Part shown: positions 34,922 through 43,767 of the stretch, one piece after another
Layout: each line of letters opens with the position of its first letter
Numbering within the stretch: position 1 is the stretch's first letter
DNA from: an uncultured Clostridia bacterium
GTDB taxonomy: Bacteria > Bacillota > Clostridia > Oscillospirales > Acutalibacteraceae
Direction of reading: 5' to 3'
DNA length: 59,084 bases
Assembly: GCA_944380875.1 (NCBI GenBank)
Contig: CALWJA010000095.1
Coordinates: 1-59,084, forward strand
Notes under the pieces: model-generated
Databases searched by the model: none
Told to the model about the DNA's origin: nothing
The model's input: the letters and a program-made list of their open reading frames with translations, nothing else
Translations under genes and position numbers: made by a program

Positions 34922-36661
34922 ATGCACACATTCAAAAAATTTATTCAATATTATAAACCCTATAAAGGCGTATTTTTTCTGGATATGTTCTGCGCTCTGA
35001 TCGTAAGCGCCATCGATCTTGCTTTTCCTCAAATTTTGAGCTGGATGACCAAGGATCTATTTATGCGGGGCGCGGAAACAATCCTGCAGGCATTGCCTTT
35101 CATCGGCATTGGTCTCCTTCTTATGTATCTTGTTCGATACGCAGGAAGATTTTATATTACGTATCAGGGGCATGTGATGGGCGCCAGGATGGAAAGCAAT
35201 ATGCGCGAAGATCTTTTTGAACAGTATCAACGCCTTTCCTTTTCCTATTACGACCGAAACAATACGGGCGAAATGATGAGCAAACTGGTATCCGATCTTT
35301 TCGATATCAGTGAGCTTGCCCACCACGGGCCGGAAAATGTATTTATTTCCATATTGAAAATTGTGGGTTCTTTTGTCCTTCTGCTCTATATCAATGTTCC
35401 CATGACCTTGATTCTGGCGGCTGTGACAGTGATTATGCTGGTATTCAGCGTTTGGCAGAACGGAAAAATGCGGGCTGTCTTTATGGATAACCGAAGAAAA
35501 ATTGCCACTGTGAACGCCAGCCTGCAGGATAGTTTGGCGGGCATCCGCGTTGTAAAGTCTTTCGCCAATGAAGAATTGGAACGGAAAAAGTTCGGCCACA
35601 GCAATACGGAGTTTCTTCATTCCAAAGAACGAAATTACAAACGGATGGGCATTTTTCACGCCGGCAACAACTTTTTTCAAGGCATGCTGTATCTGACCGT
35701 CCTTGTTTCCGGCGGGTATTTTGTGGCGAAAGGTTCCCTGGATCCATCGGATCTGGCCGTATACGCCCTCTATATCGGTATTTTTGTCAATCCTATTGAA
35801 GTGCTGGTAGAATTTACCGAGATGTTCCAGAAAGGATATTCCGGTTTCAAAAGATTCATTGAAGTCCTGGATACGCAGCCGGATATTACGGATTCCCCCG
35901 ATGCCAAGCCTCTTAAGCATGTGGAAGGCAATATTTTGTTCCGGGATGTAAGTTTCAGCTATAACAGCAGTGAAAGTGTTCTGGAACATATCAGCATCCA
36001 TATTGATCCGGGAAAAACCGTTGCTTTAGTAGGGCCCTCGGGTGGAGGAAAAACCACCCTTTGCAGCCTTTTGCCCCGTTTCTATGATGTTACAGGCGGA
36101 TCCATCGAAATCGATGGACAAGACATCCGGAGCATCACTCTCAGCAGTCTGCGGAACAGCATCGGTATTGTCCAACAGGATGTATACATGTTTGCGGGAA
36201 GTATAAGGGAAAATATTGCCTACGGAAAACCGGGAGCTACGGATGAAGAGATCATCCTTGCGGCCAAACGGGCCAACATCCATGATTTCATTGAATCGCT
36301 GCCGGACGGATACGATACCTATGTGGGAGAACGGGGAGCCAGGCTTTCCGGCGGGCAAAAACAGCGCATCTCCATTGCCCGGGTCTTTCTGAAGGATCCT
36401 CCAATTTTAATTCTGGACGAAGCCACTTCGGCTCTCGATAACGAAAGCGAACGGCATATCCAGGAAAGCTTGGAGGAACTGGCCAAGGACCGTACCACCA
36501 TTGTTATCGCCCACCGTCTTTCCACCATCCGCAACGCGGATGAAATCATTGTCCTGAGCGATGACGGGATCGTGGAGCGGGGCAACCATTCCCAACTTAT
36601 GGAGAAAAACGGACTGTATGCCAGCTATTACAACATGCAGTTTGAAGGGCTCAATGGATAA
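34922..36661 (+). CDS. ABC exporter half-transporter (MsbA/MdlB-like, fused TM and ATPase)
   Basis: 579 residues: a six-helix type I exporter domain (~1-320) and a nucleotide-binding domain (~335-575) with Walker A GPSGGGKTT, Q-loop QQDVYMFAG, signature RLSGGQKQR, Walker B ILILDEATSALD and the H-loop IAHRLSTI. As a half-transporter it should form a homodimer exporting lipids, drugs or peptides. The ribosome binding site is poor (AAGAAGAGAAAG, distant), which suggests coupling to ppiB. No accessory genes nearby to name the substrate. Strong terminator after the stop. Confidence 0.93.
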   Translation: MHTFKKFIQYYKPYKGVFFLDMFCALIVSAIDLAFPQILSWMTKDLFMRGAETILQALPFIGIGLLLMYLVRYAGRFYITYQGHVMGARMESNMREDLFEQYQRLSFSYYDRNNTGEMMSKLVSDLFDISELAHHGPENVFISILKIVGSFVLLLYINVPMTLILAAVTVIMLVFSVWQNGKMRAVFMDNRRKIATVNASLQDSLAGIRVVKSFANEELERKKFGHSNTEFLHSKERNYKRMGIFHAGNNFFQGMLYLTVLVSGGYFVAKGSLDPSDLAVYALYIGIFVNPIEVLVEFTEMFQKGYSGFKRFIEVLDTQPDITDSPDAKPLKHVEGNILFRDVSFSYNSSESVLEHISIHIDPGKTVALVGPSGGGKTTLCSLLPRFYDVTGGSIEIDGQDIRSITLSSLRNSIGIVQQDVYMFAGSIRENIAYGKPGATDEEIILAAKRANIHDFIESLPDGYDTYVGERGARLSGGQKQRISIARVFLKDPPILILDEATSALDNESERHIQESLEELAKDRTTIVIAHRLSTIRNADEIIVLSDDGIVERGNHSQLMEKNGLYASYYNMQFEGLNG

Positions 36662-36705
36662 GAAGCCCCACAATTTTCCTATCTAGCATCCTTCTTATAT
36701 TCTTT

Positions 36706-36748
36706 AAAAAAAGCGTTCTGTGCTGAGCTGAGCACAGAACGCTTTTTT
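36706..36748 (+). terminator. Terminator of the ABC exporter unit
   Basis: AAAAAAGCGTTCTGTGCT / AGCACAGAACGCTTTTTT stem with a six-base loop; A- and T-runs on both sides. Confidence 0.9.
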
Positions 36749-36895
36749 ATTTTCTTTATACGTGATACATACGCGATACGCAGTCTACCCCTACCCAGTT
36801 TTCCTTCCGGGCATCCATAAAAAGGATTTTTGCGCACATCCAGGCTCTAGGGATGAAATCCCGCGCCTGGATACAAAGGGGCTAAAAACGATGCA

Positions 36896-37141
36896 TCATC
36901 CCCGAAGCAACGCAGAAGCATCCTCCACGGATTCCTTTTTCACATACAGCTTGTATACCGTGCGGGATGACGCGAATCTATCGCGGGACAAAGCCACAGG
37001 CCTGGTTTCTCCCCCAGGCGAAAAACGGGCGCCTGCTTTAGCCTTCAGCTTACAGCGAAAACCTTTTTCTTCCAGCAGTCGGCGTCTCTCTTCTGCTTTT
37101 TCATAGTGCAGAGATGTATAGATCTCAACCCATCCAAACAT
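36896..37141 (-). CDS. Small DUF2007-like protein, paralogue A
   Basis: 81 residues, soluble, starting MFGWVEIYTSLHYEKAEERRRLLEEKG and closing YKLYVKKESVEDASALL. The pattern beta-alpha-beta..beta-alpha resembles DUF2007 (putative signal-transducing) proteins. It is clearly paralogous to the 78-residue product at 38288-38524: same length, same start (M-x-GW-x-EIY), same helix (EKAEE+RR) and same end. AGGGGGA site before the ATG. It follows the GH43 gene on the same strand after 183 nt. Function unknown. Confidence 0.7.
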   Translation of the reverse strand: MFGWVEIYTSLHYEKAEERRRLLEEKGFRCKLKAKAGARFSPGGETRPVALSRDRFASSRTVYKLYVKKESVEDASALLRG

Positions 37142-37183
37142 AGCGTTTTCCCCCTGCTTTTATCGTTTTAGGGATTCATATAC

Positions 37184-37201
37184 CCCTAATGCACCCTAAT
37201 G
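37184..37201. repeat. Tandem CCCTAATG direct repeat
   Basis: CCCTAATG occurs at 37184-37191 and 37194-37201, ten bases start to start, 43 nt upstream of paralogue A. A ten-base period is one helical turn, so this may be an operator, but two copies can arise by chance. Confidence 0.3.
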
Positions 37202-37324
37202 ACTCATAGGTATCGTCCTATCGCTTCTATAATCCAATGTGTATGAAACCGCAAAATGGGGCACTCTCCATTTATCTCCAGAATGCGTCCATTGCACATT
37301 GGAAAATTCAAGGCATTTTCTGCA

Positions 37325-38236
37325 TTATACCTGGGGATGCTTTACTACAATCCTGCCGTTTTCAAAATGCATAGGCGTAATGTATACTTGTCTGTCACCG
37401 CCGCCGGCCTGATAATCCGTATGGGCATGATATACACAATATAAATTCCCGTCCTGATCCTGCACCACACTGTTATGCCCAGGGCCTGAAATCTGCTCGT
37501 TTGCACATAAAATAGGGTTGTTCTCATATTTCTCAAAGGGCTCCATTGGATGGTCGCTGACAGCGGCTCCAATCCCATAATAGATCGATTCAAAACAATT
37601 GGCGGAATACATAAGATGATACTTTCCATCGTGTTTCACAACAAAAGGCCCTTCATTCCAGAATTGTTTTTTCTCCGGCTGCCTGCGTTCCCATTCCTGC
37701 TCAGGCTGAGCAATACACTTTGGTTCTCCTTTAATAGAAATATAGTCGTCGCCTAATTCAACCGCATAAATATCCGCCTGTTTTGCTCCGTTTACATAAT
37801 GGTTTGCCCCTGCCCTGGAATAATACAGATAGTTGCTTTTACCGTCTTTTAAAATATGTGCGTCCAACACACCATATCCCAAATCAAACATAGGTGCACT
37901 ATCTAACACGTCCTGGAATGGGCCTTCCGGCGTATCCGAAACCGCCACGCCGATCCGCAGCTGCTCCTCTTCATAGATTTTCCACTGAGCCGTATAATAC
38001 ATATAAAATTTACCGCCGAATTCATACACTTCCGGAGCCCAAAAACAGCTGTTTCCAAAGCTTCTTTCCGTAGCTTTGTAACATACCCAAGGTGCGCTCC
38101 AATCCGACAGATTATTGGATTTCCAGCAATAGTATCCATCTGACATACTGGTGGCGTATAGATAATACACGCCCTTATAGTTCAAAACGTATGGATCCCC
38201 AATATTGGTTATGGGAACCGGATTTTGTATATCCAT
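37325..38236 (-). CDS. GH43-family glycosidase (arabinosidase/xylosidase type)
   Basis: 303 residues forming a single five-bladed beta-propeller. The catalytic triad is visible: Asp14 (NIGDPYV, base), Asp125 (LDAHI, pKa modulator) and Glu195 (WNEGPFV, acid), with CFWAPEVYEFGGKFYMYYT and SGPGHNSVVQDQDG as usual blade motifs. Family members remove arabinose, xylose or galactose side chains. No signal peptide and no accessory domain, so intracellular. AGGAGAG before the ATG. The 78-residue paralogue B ends 51 nt upstream and paralogue A follows downstream, all on one strand. Confidence 0.92.
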   Translation of the reverse strand: MDIQNPVPITNIGDPYVLNYKGVYYLYATSMSDGYYCWKSNNLSDWSAPWVCYKATERSFGNSCFWAPEVYEFGGKFYMYYTAQWKIYEEEQLRIGVAVSDTPEGPFQDVLDSAPMFDLGYGVLDAHILKDGKSNYLYYSRAGANHYVNGAKQADIYAVELGDDYISIKGEPKCIAQPEQEWERRQPEKKQFWNEGPFVVKHDGKYHLMYSANCFESIYYGIGAAVSDHPMEPFEKYENNPILCANEQISGPGHNSVVQDQDGNLYCVYHAHTDYQAGGGDRQVYITPMHFENGRIVVKHPQV

Positions 38237-38287
38237 ATCTAATCTCTCCTTTTTGCAGTATAAAACAATACTCCATGCAAAATCTTT

Positions 38288-38524
38288 TTATAGGGTTTTT
38301 AGCAATGCTTCCGCCTCTTTGGCACAAGCGTCCTTAACCAGCACCTTATAGACCATATTCGGCTGGGCATACTTGCTTCGGAACGCAAGGGTTTCCCCCG
38401 AAGTAGGCTGGCCGCCTCTTTCTGTCTTCATCATGCAGGAAATCCCCTTATCCTCCAAATACCGGCGCTTCTCCTCTGCCTTTTCGCTTTGCGGGGATAC
38501 ATATATTTCTGTCCAACCTGTCAT
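38288..38524 (-). CDS. Small DUF2007-like protein, paralogue B
   Basis: 78 residues, starting MTGWTEIYVSPQSEKAEEKRRYLEDKG and ending YKVLVKDACAKEAEALL, with a Gly/Ser/Thr-rich loop between. Resembles DUF2007 ACT-like small proteins and is the paralogue of the product at 36896-37141. AGGAGAGGAT is upstream of the ATG. It starts 45 nt past the his-operon terminator without an obvious promoter, so it may be read from leaky his transcription together with GH43. Function unknown. Confidence 0.7.
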   Translation of the reverse strand: MTGWTEIYVSPQSEKAEEKRRYLEDKGISCMMKTERGGQPTSGETLAFRSKYAQPNMVYKVLVKDACAKEAEALLKTL

Positions 38525-38568
38525 TCTATCATCCTCTCCTATGGATTCTCCTTTGCGGTTCTGCTAAA

Positions 38569-38594
38569 TAAAAAACGCCGGATAACCCCGGCGC
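38569..38594 (-). terminator. Terminator of the his operon
   Basis: CGCCGG / CCGGCG stem with a short loop, followed on the minus strand by TTTTTTATTT, just past hisE. Confidence 0.8.
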
Positions 38595-38599
38595 TTATA

Positions 38600-38926
38600 T
38601 TAGGAATTCTTATCCACCTGATGGAAAGTTTTCAGATTTCCTGTTTTCATACTGCGTTTCTGCAGTTCCGCCTCTACCTCTTCCAGCGAAATACCTTCCT
38701 CTACCATCAGCACCATCAAATGATACAGAAAATCAGAAATTTCCAGCACAGTCTCCTTGTTGTCCCCATTTTTGGCGGCGATAATTACTTCGCTGCACTC
38801 TTCTCCGCACTTCTTCAGGATCTTATCCAAACCCTTTTCAAAGAGGTAACAGGTATAGGAACCTTCCTGCTTCTCCGCCTTTCGGGAAAGAACCGTTTCA
38901 TACAGATTTTTCATTGCGTCGTTCAT
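38600..38926 (-). CDS. hisE: Phosphoribosyl-ATP pyrophosphatase
   Basis: Second step of histidine synthesis, hydrolysing PR-ATP to PR-AMP. 108 residues of the all-alpha MazG-like fold with the metal-binding EECSEVIIAAKNGD and EISDFLYHLMVLMVE helices and the N-terminal YTCYLFEKGLDKILKK. Separate from hisI here (they are fused in many bacteria). It begins 6 nt after hisI and ends the operon. Confidence 0.95.
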   Translation of the reverse strand: MNDAMKNLYETVLSRKAEKQEGSYTCYLFEKGLDKILKKCGEECSEVIIAAKNGDNKETVLEISDFLYHLMVLMVEEGISLEEVEAELQKRSMKTGNLKTFHQVDKNS

Positions 38927-38932
38927 AGTACC

Positions 38933-39283
38933 TTATTCCTCTTCTTTCTTAATTTCTCTAAAAAAGCAGCTGTGGCTCCCAGTATGGCACGCAGCTCCCG
39001 TCTGCACAACCTTAATAAGAATCGTATCCCGGTCGCAGTCTCCATATATGGAAATCACTTTCTGCAAATGCCCCGATGTGGCTCCTTTATTCCAAAGCTC
39101 CTGCCGTGACCGGCTCCAAAACCAGGTATAGCCTGTTTCCAAAGTCTTTTGAAAAGACTCACGGTTCATATAGGCTAACATCAAGACCTCCCCTGTGCTT
39201 TCCTCCTGCACAATTGCGGGAAGAAGAGGGGCTTTCTCAAAATATGTATCCAGCATGGCTGCCGTCTGTTCCGTTATCTCCAT
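38933..39283 (-). CDS. hisI: Phosphoribosyl-AMP cyclohydrolase
   Basis: Opens the adenine ring of PR-AMP. 116 residues with [37 protein letters not shown] and the metal site [22 protein letters not shown] (one Cys in the first, two in the second segment). Its ATG directly follows the hisA stop, so translation is coupled. Confidence 0.95.
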   Translation of the reverse strand: MEITEQTAAMLDTYFEKAPLLPAIVQEESTGEVLMLAYMNRESFQKTLETGYTWFWSRSRQELWNKGATSGHLQKVISIYGDCDRDTILIKVVQTGAACHTGSHSCFFREIKKEEE

Positions 39284-40009
39284 TTAAACCTTTCCTCCCT
39301 GGCAAAGGGCAATCGCCTGCCTTAAATTCAAATCGCCTGAATAAATGGCCTTGCCGCAGATCGCTCCATAGAGTTCCAGGTCTGCCAGATTGATAATATC
39401 CTTCAGGCTGCTCACGCCTCCGCTGGCAATTACATTGCAGGAAACAGAATGGTTCAGTTTATCCAACATGGTAAAATTCGGCCCGCCAAGGGTTCCGTCT
39501 CTGGAAATATCCGTAAAAATGATATACTGCACCCCGATGGCGTCCATCCGTTTTCCAAGCTCCAAATAATTGATAGAGGATGTGGTGGTCCATCCTTCAG
39601 CAGCGACCATTCCCTCATTTGCGTCGATTCCTACAGCGATCTTTTCCCCGTATTTTTTAACGGCTTCTTCCACCAGCTTAGGATTATTGATAGCCGCGGA
39701 ACCCAAAATCACCCGGGAAACTCCCTTTTCCAAATAGAAGTCAATGGTCTCCATGGTGCGGATTCCTCCGCCGATTTCTACCTTTAAATTGCAGTTTTTC
39801 AGCACATTCAGAATCAGCTCCGTGTTCACCGGTTCTGTTGCAATTGCGCCGTTCAGATCCACCATATGCAGCCACTGAGCACCCACACTCTCAAAAGCCT
39901 GGGCAGTCTTAACCGCATCCTTAGCCACTTTATACGCAGTGCCGTAGTCCCCCCGCACAAGGCGGACACAGCATCCGTTCATAATATCGATTGCCGGTAT
40001 AACAATCAT
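39284..40009 (-). CDS. hisA: ProFAR isomerase
   Basis: 1-(5-phosphoribosyl)-5-[(5-phosphoribosylamino)methylideneamino]imidazole-4-carboxamide isomerase, a TIM barrel. 241 residues with MIVIPAIDIMNGCCVRLVRGDYG, catalytic Asp in the first strand, MVDLNGA, EIGGGIRTMETI, VGIDANEG, FTDISRDGTLGGPN (second Asp) and the phosphate site IASGGVSSL. HisF would start differently (KRIIPCLD), so this is HisA and not HisF. hisH and hisF, usually on either side of hisA, are missing. Confidence 0.95.
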   Translation of the reverse strand: MIVIPAIDIMNGCCVRLVRGDYGTAYKVAKDAVKTAQAFESVGAQWLHMVDLNGAIATEPVNTELILNVLKNCNLKVEIGGGIRTMETIDFYLEKGVSRVILGSAAINNPKLVEEAVKKYGEKIAVGIDANEGMVAAEGWTTTSSINYLELGKRMDAIGVQYIIFTDISRDGTLGGPNFTMLDKLNHSVSCNVIASGGVSSLKDIINLADLELYGAICGKAIYSGDLNLRQAIALCQGGKV

Positions 40010-40065
40010 AGAAGCACCCGTCCTTTCCCTCCGTAAACCAACGTCCTATTCTATGCAGGTTTTTC

Positions 40066-40638
40066 TTAAAATACCCCTTTTGTGGAAAGAAGCCCCTCTT
40101 TCTTCGCCACCGCCAGCCGAAGAGCATGGCCCGCCGCTTTATACAGGGCCTCTGCCTCATGGTGACCGTTTCCTCCGTATTCCAGCTTCATGTGCAGAGT
40201 GATCCCCGCATGCATGGCAAGAGCCCGGAAGAATTCTTCCGTGAGACATAGATCATATTGCCCACAAACCTCTTGGGAAAACGACCCGTTGAAAACCAGG
40301 AAGGGTCTTCCGCTTACATCCACTGCCGCAAAGGCCAGCGTCTCATCCATGGGAACATAAAAACTCCCGAAACGGGCGATTCCGCTTTTATCTCCCAAGG
40401 CTTTTGCAAAGGCCTTTCCCAACACAATGCCCGTATCTTCCACAGTATGGTGCCCGTCCACATGGAGATCGCCCTGCACGTTAACCTGCAGGCCAAAACC
40501 TCCGTGCACCGCAAAAGCCGTAAGAATATGATCGAAAAAACCGATACCGGTGGAGACATGCACCGGCCCTCCATCCAGACAAAGAGAAAGGGTTATATCT
40601 GTCTCTTTTGTTACTCGTGTCTGCTCTGCTGTCCTCAT
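40066..40638 (-). CDS. hisB: Imidazoleglycerol-phosphate dehydratase
   Basis: 190 residues, monofunctional IGPD. The two-fold metal motifs are present: IGFFDHILTAFAVHGGF and DGHHTVEDTGIVLGKAF in the first half, HAGITLHMKLEYGGNGHHEAEALYKAAGHALRLAV in the second. No N-terminal phosphatase domain, so histidinol phosphatase must come from another gene. Lies 56 nt before hisA, exactly where hisH is expected. Confidence 0.96.
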   Translation of the reverse strand: MRTAEQTRVTKETDITLSLCLDGGPVHVSTGIGFFDHILTAFAVHGGFGLQVNVQGDLHVDGHHTVEDTGIVLGKAFAKALGDKSGIARFGSFYVPMDETLAFAAVDVSGRPFLVFNGSFSQEVCGQYDLCLTEEFFRALAMHAGITLHMKLEYGGNGHHEAEALYKAAGHALRLAVAKKEGLLSTKGVF

Positions 40639-40716
40639 GGATTTTCCTGCCTTTCTCTTTTCCGCCCGGATATCTTCCGCAAACCAGAATTCCGGAAGGG
40701 TTCTTTCCTGCTTCTA

Positions 40717-41763
40717 TTATAACACGTCTTGAAAAGCTTGCAAGAACTGTTTATTTTCTTCTTTTGAACCCGCTGAAATACGGAGGTATTCTCCCATAAA
40801 GCGGATAGCGATTCCCTTTTGCAAAAGGGCTTCAAAGATCCGTTTTCCTTCCGGAACCTTCAGAAACACAAAATTGGTGCAGGTGCTGAAGCATTGCAGT
40901 TTTTCCGGATTCTGTTTCTCCAACTGCTTTAAGGATGCATACAATTCTTCTCGGGATTCCAAAATATACGAAATCGCCTTTCCTGCCCATTCCTTTTCCC
41001 GCAGAACGGCCGCTCCCAGAGCCTGGGTAAAAGAACTGATATTATAGGGAGATTTCACCGCCCACAAAGCCCTTGTAAGAGTGGGATTGGCCACGGCAAA
41101 ACCCAGCCGGATGGAAGCCATACCCAAGGCTTTGGAACAGGTCCGAAGAATCAAAAGATTATCGTATTCGCTCACCTCGGAAAGAAGGCTTTGATCCCAG
41201 AAATCCATATAGGCTTCATCCAGGACAACAAGGGCATCTGTAGAACGCAGGATTTTTCGCACCTGCTCCCGGGAAAGCCCCTGCCCCGTTGGATTGCAGG
41301 GATTGGAGAAAATCACCATTCGGGCTTTCTCGTCGTTTATAAACCGGATAAAAGCTTCCGGATCAATCGTTAAATCTTCCCCTTTCCGATAGAAAGCAAC
41401 ACGGGCCCCCGAAACAGCCGCATAGAATCGATACATGGAAAAATCCGGTTCCGCTGTGACAAGGGTTTCTCCCGGCATAAGAAACGCGTTGCAGAGAATG
41501 GAAATCAGCTCGTCCGATCCGTCTCCGGGAGTTACCAGGGAAGGATCCACCCCATAAAACTTTCCAAAGCTTTCGCAAAGCTCCTTGCAGGAAGCATCCG
41601 GATACCGGTTCCATTCCACATGGGAAACAGCTTCCATGAGCCTCACACGAACATCCTCCGGCGGCTGCAGACAGGATTCGTTTGCATCCAGGCGGATGGA
41701 ATAGTTCCCTTCTATAGGATCGTAAGGAACCAAATCCCGGATTTTCTCATTGAGCTGATACAT
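40717..41763 (-). CDS. hisC: Histidinol-phosphate aminotransferase
   Basis: PLP fold-type I aminotransferase, 348 residues: YSIRLDANES at the substrate-binding N terminus, GDGSDELI, FSNPCNPTGQGLS, VVLDEAYMDFWDQS, the PLP lysine in RTCSKALGMASIRLGFAVA and FMGEYLRISAGSKEEN. AAAGGGGA precedes the ATG. Between hisD and hisB in the same operon. Confidence 0.95.
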   Translation of the reverse strand: MYQLNEKIRDLVPYDPIEGNYSIRLDANESCLQPPEDVRVRLMEAVSHVEWNRYPDASCKELCESFGKFYGVDPSLVTPGDGSDELISILCNAFLMPGETLVTAEPDFSMYRFYAAVSGARVAFYRKGEDLTIDPEAFIRFINDEKARMVIFSNPCNPTGQGLSREQVRKILRSTDALVVLDEAYMDFWDQSLLSEVSEYDNLLILRTCSKALGMASIRLGFAVANPTLTRALWAVKSPYNISSFTQALGAAVLREKEWAGKAISYILESREELYASLKQLEKQNPEKLQCFSTCTNFVFLKVPEGKRIFEALLQKGIAIRFMGEYLRISAGSKEENKQFLQAFQDVL

Positions 41764-41810
41764 GAAGCCATTCCCCTTTCTATAGACAAAACTGTATTTG
41801 GGCCAAATCC

Positions 41811-43103
41811 TTACTCGTGATCCTCTTTTCGAACACGAATGGAATTGGCGTGTGCTGTAAGCCCTTCTGCTTCAGCCAAACGGATAATATCTTCCTCAGC
41901 CGGAATCAACGCTTCCTTTGTATAATACAGGAAGCTGGACTTTTTCACAAAGGTATCCACAGAGAGCGGAGAGAAAAAGCGCGCAGTTCCGCTGGTGGGA
42001 AGCACATGGTTAGGCCCGGCATAGTAATCCCCCAAGGGCTCGGGAGCGTAATTCCCCAGGAAAAGGGAGCCCACGTTATCCAGCTTTCCAATATATTCCA
42101 TAGGATTTTTTACACAGACTTCCAAGTGTTCAGGAGCCAGCTCGTTGGCAAATTCTACCGCGTCTTCCATAGTATCACAGATGAGGATGGTTCCGAACTG
42201 TTCCAGAGATTTAGAAATAATATCCTTTCTGGATAATGTTTCCATCTGTCTTTCAATCTCTTTTTCCGTCTCCTGGGCCAGCTTCTCAGAGGTTGTTACC
42301 AATATGGCGGACGCCATTACATCGTGCTCCGCCTGGCTCATAAGATCCGCCGCCAGATATTTGGGATTGGCCGTCTCATCCGCCAAAACAAGAATTTCGC
42401 TGGGGCCTGCGATCATATCGATATCCACTGTGCCGTATAGCTGCTTTTTAGCGGTAGCTACATAGATATTCCCAGGGCCCACGATTTTATCCACCTTGGG
42501 AACGGACTCCGTGCCGTAGGCCAGAGCGGCTACACCATGAGCGCCGCCTACCAGAAACACTCTATCCACTCCCGCCACTACAGCCGCCGCCATAATAGCA
42601 GGGTTCGGGATACCATTCTTTGCAGGCGTTACCATGATAAGCTCCCCTACACCGGCGATTTTGGCTGGAATGGCGTTCATAAGAACGGAGGAAGGATAGG
42701 CAGCCGTTCCTCCCGGGACGTATAATCCTACCTTTGCAAGACCCCGGACACGCTGGCCCAAAATAATTCCGTTTTCCTGGGTGGTCAGCCAGCTCTGCTG
42801 CTTCTGCCGCTCATGGAAATCCCGAATATTTTGAGCGGCCCGTTTCAGGGATTCCACCAATTTCGGATCGCAGGAGGAGGAAATTCTCTTCATATCCTCC
42901 TTGGAAAGCTCCAAAGGATCCGGGAAACCACCGTCAAATTTTTCCGCGTATTCCCGCAATGCGGCGTCCCCGTTGTTTTTCACGTTTAAAAGGATTTCCG
43001 CAACGGCTGCATCCACCTTCCGGTCATTTTCACCAATGCGTTCCTTGAGTTTTCGAATAAACGCGCGGCATACATCTGCCCCGCCTTTGACCGTCTGCAT
43101 CAT
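41811..43103 (-). CDS. hisD: Histidinol dehydrogenase
   Basis: Oxidises histidinol to histidine in two NAD-dependent steps. 430 residues with GLYVPGGTAAYPSSVLMNAIPAKIAGV, KIVGPGNIYVATAKKQLYGTVDIDMIAGPSEILVLAD, DLMSQAEHD and the active-site region AGPNHVLPTSGTARFFSPLSVDTFVKKSS. Starts 49 nt after the YcxB-like gene that separates it from hisG. Confidence 0.97.
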   Translation of the reverse strand: MMQTVKGGADVCRAFIRKLKERIGENDRKVDAAVAEILLNVKNNGDAALREYAEKFDGGFPDPLELSKEDMKRISSSCDPKLVESLKRAAQNIRDFHERQKQQSWLTTQENGIILGQRVRGLAKVGLYVPGGTAAYPSSVLMNAIPAKIAGVGELIMVTPAKNGIPNPAIMAAAVVAGVDRVFLVGGAHGVAALAYGTESVPKVDKIVGPGNIYVATAKKQLYGTVDIDMIAGPSEILVLADETANPKYLAADLMSQAEHDVMASAILVTTSEKLAQETEKEIERQMETLSRKDIISKSLEQFGTILICDTMEDAVEFANELAPEHLEVCVKNPMEYIGKLDNVGSLFLGNYAPEPLGDYYAGPNHVLPTSGTARFFSPLSVDTFVKKSSFLYYTKEALIPAEEDIIRLAEAEGLTAHANSIRVRKEDHE

Positions 43104-43152
43104 TTTCTATACCCGCCCTTCTCTGATCTTTAACATATCGAAAAAAGTTTCG

Positions 43153-43767
43153 TTACATATCCGGTTTTGTACATTTTCGGATTGCTTCCCGCACGATTTC
43201 AAAACTCCCTTTTGAAAAACCGTCTTCCCGGCAAATTCCCATGACCATATGGGAAAACCGCAGCAAATACAAAGGTTTGCGGTAATAAATTTTCCGAAGA
43301 TTCTTATATTCCATAGACAATATGCACACGCTTTCCTTGCGGATCTCCAATCTATCTTGGAAAAAGAACATGATTCGCGGGGCGGAACCGGATTCCACCA
43401 TCAGCATCTGTTCATATCCAAGTTTGCACATCCTGCGGAGAGAAAATTTCCAGATAAAAATAAACAAAATTCCTATCAATAGGAAAATGCAAGATGTGAC
43501 AATCTGCGTCCCTACAATGTAATATACAATTCTTCCATCCGGAAGTGTTTCCTTTTTCACAATTCTCAATAGAGCTTTGATAAACAAAAACAGTATACAA
43601 CCATATAAAATAATCTTCGCCACTCGGATACGTGGGAACTTTTGAACAAGGAAGTACATTCCCCGGATATACTCGTCCTTATTCAGTTTTTTATCGCATA
43701 CCGCAATGGGCTCTTCCACCGGCTGAACCGTTTGATTTCCTTCAAAAGAAGACATATCCGTATTCAT
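43153..43767 (-). CDS. YcxB-like two-TM membrane protein inside the his operon
   Basis: 204 residues. Two hydrophobic helices (about 48-68 and 85-108) are followed by a ~85-residue soluble domain (MLMVESGSAPRIMFFFQDRLEIRKESVCILSMEYKNLRKIYYRKPLYLLRF..GFSKGSFEIVREAIRKC). This matches the YcxB/PH-like layout in Firmicutes, where a beta-rich domain follows two helices. Its ATG overlaps the hisG stop (ATGA), so it is translated with the operon. No biochemical role is known; it is not part of any described histidine pathway. Possible roles such as a sensor or transporter accessory are speculation. Confidence 0.7.
   Translation of the reverse strand: MNTDMSSFEGNQTVQPVEEPIAVCDKKLNKDEYIRGMYFLVQKFPRIRVAKIILYGCILFLFIKALLRIVKKETLPDGRIVYYIVGTQIVTSCIFLLIGILFIFIWKFSLRRMCKLGYEQMLMVESGSAPRIMFFFQDRLEIRKESVCILSMEYKNLRKIYYRKPLYLLRFSHMVMGICREDGFSKGSFEIVREAIRKCTKPDM

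Noticed and set aside
39284-40009. hisA gene being a misplaced hisF
   Set aside because: The N terminus (MIVIPAIDIMNG) and the IGGGIRT/ISRDGTL motifs are those of HisA; HisF has a different first strand.
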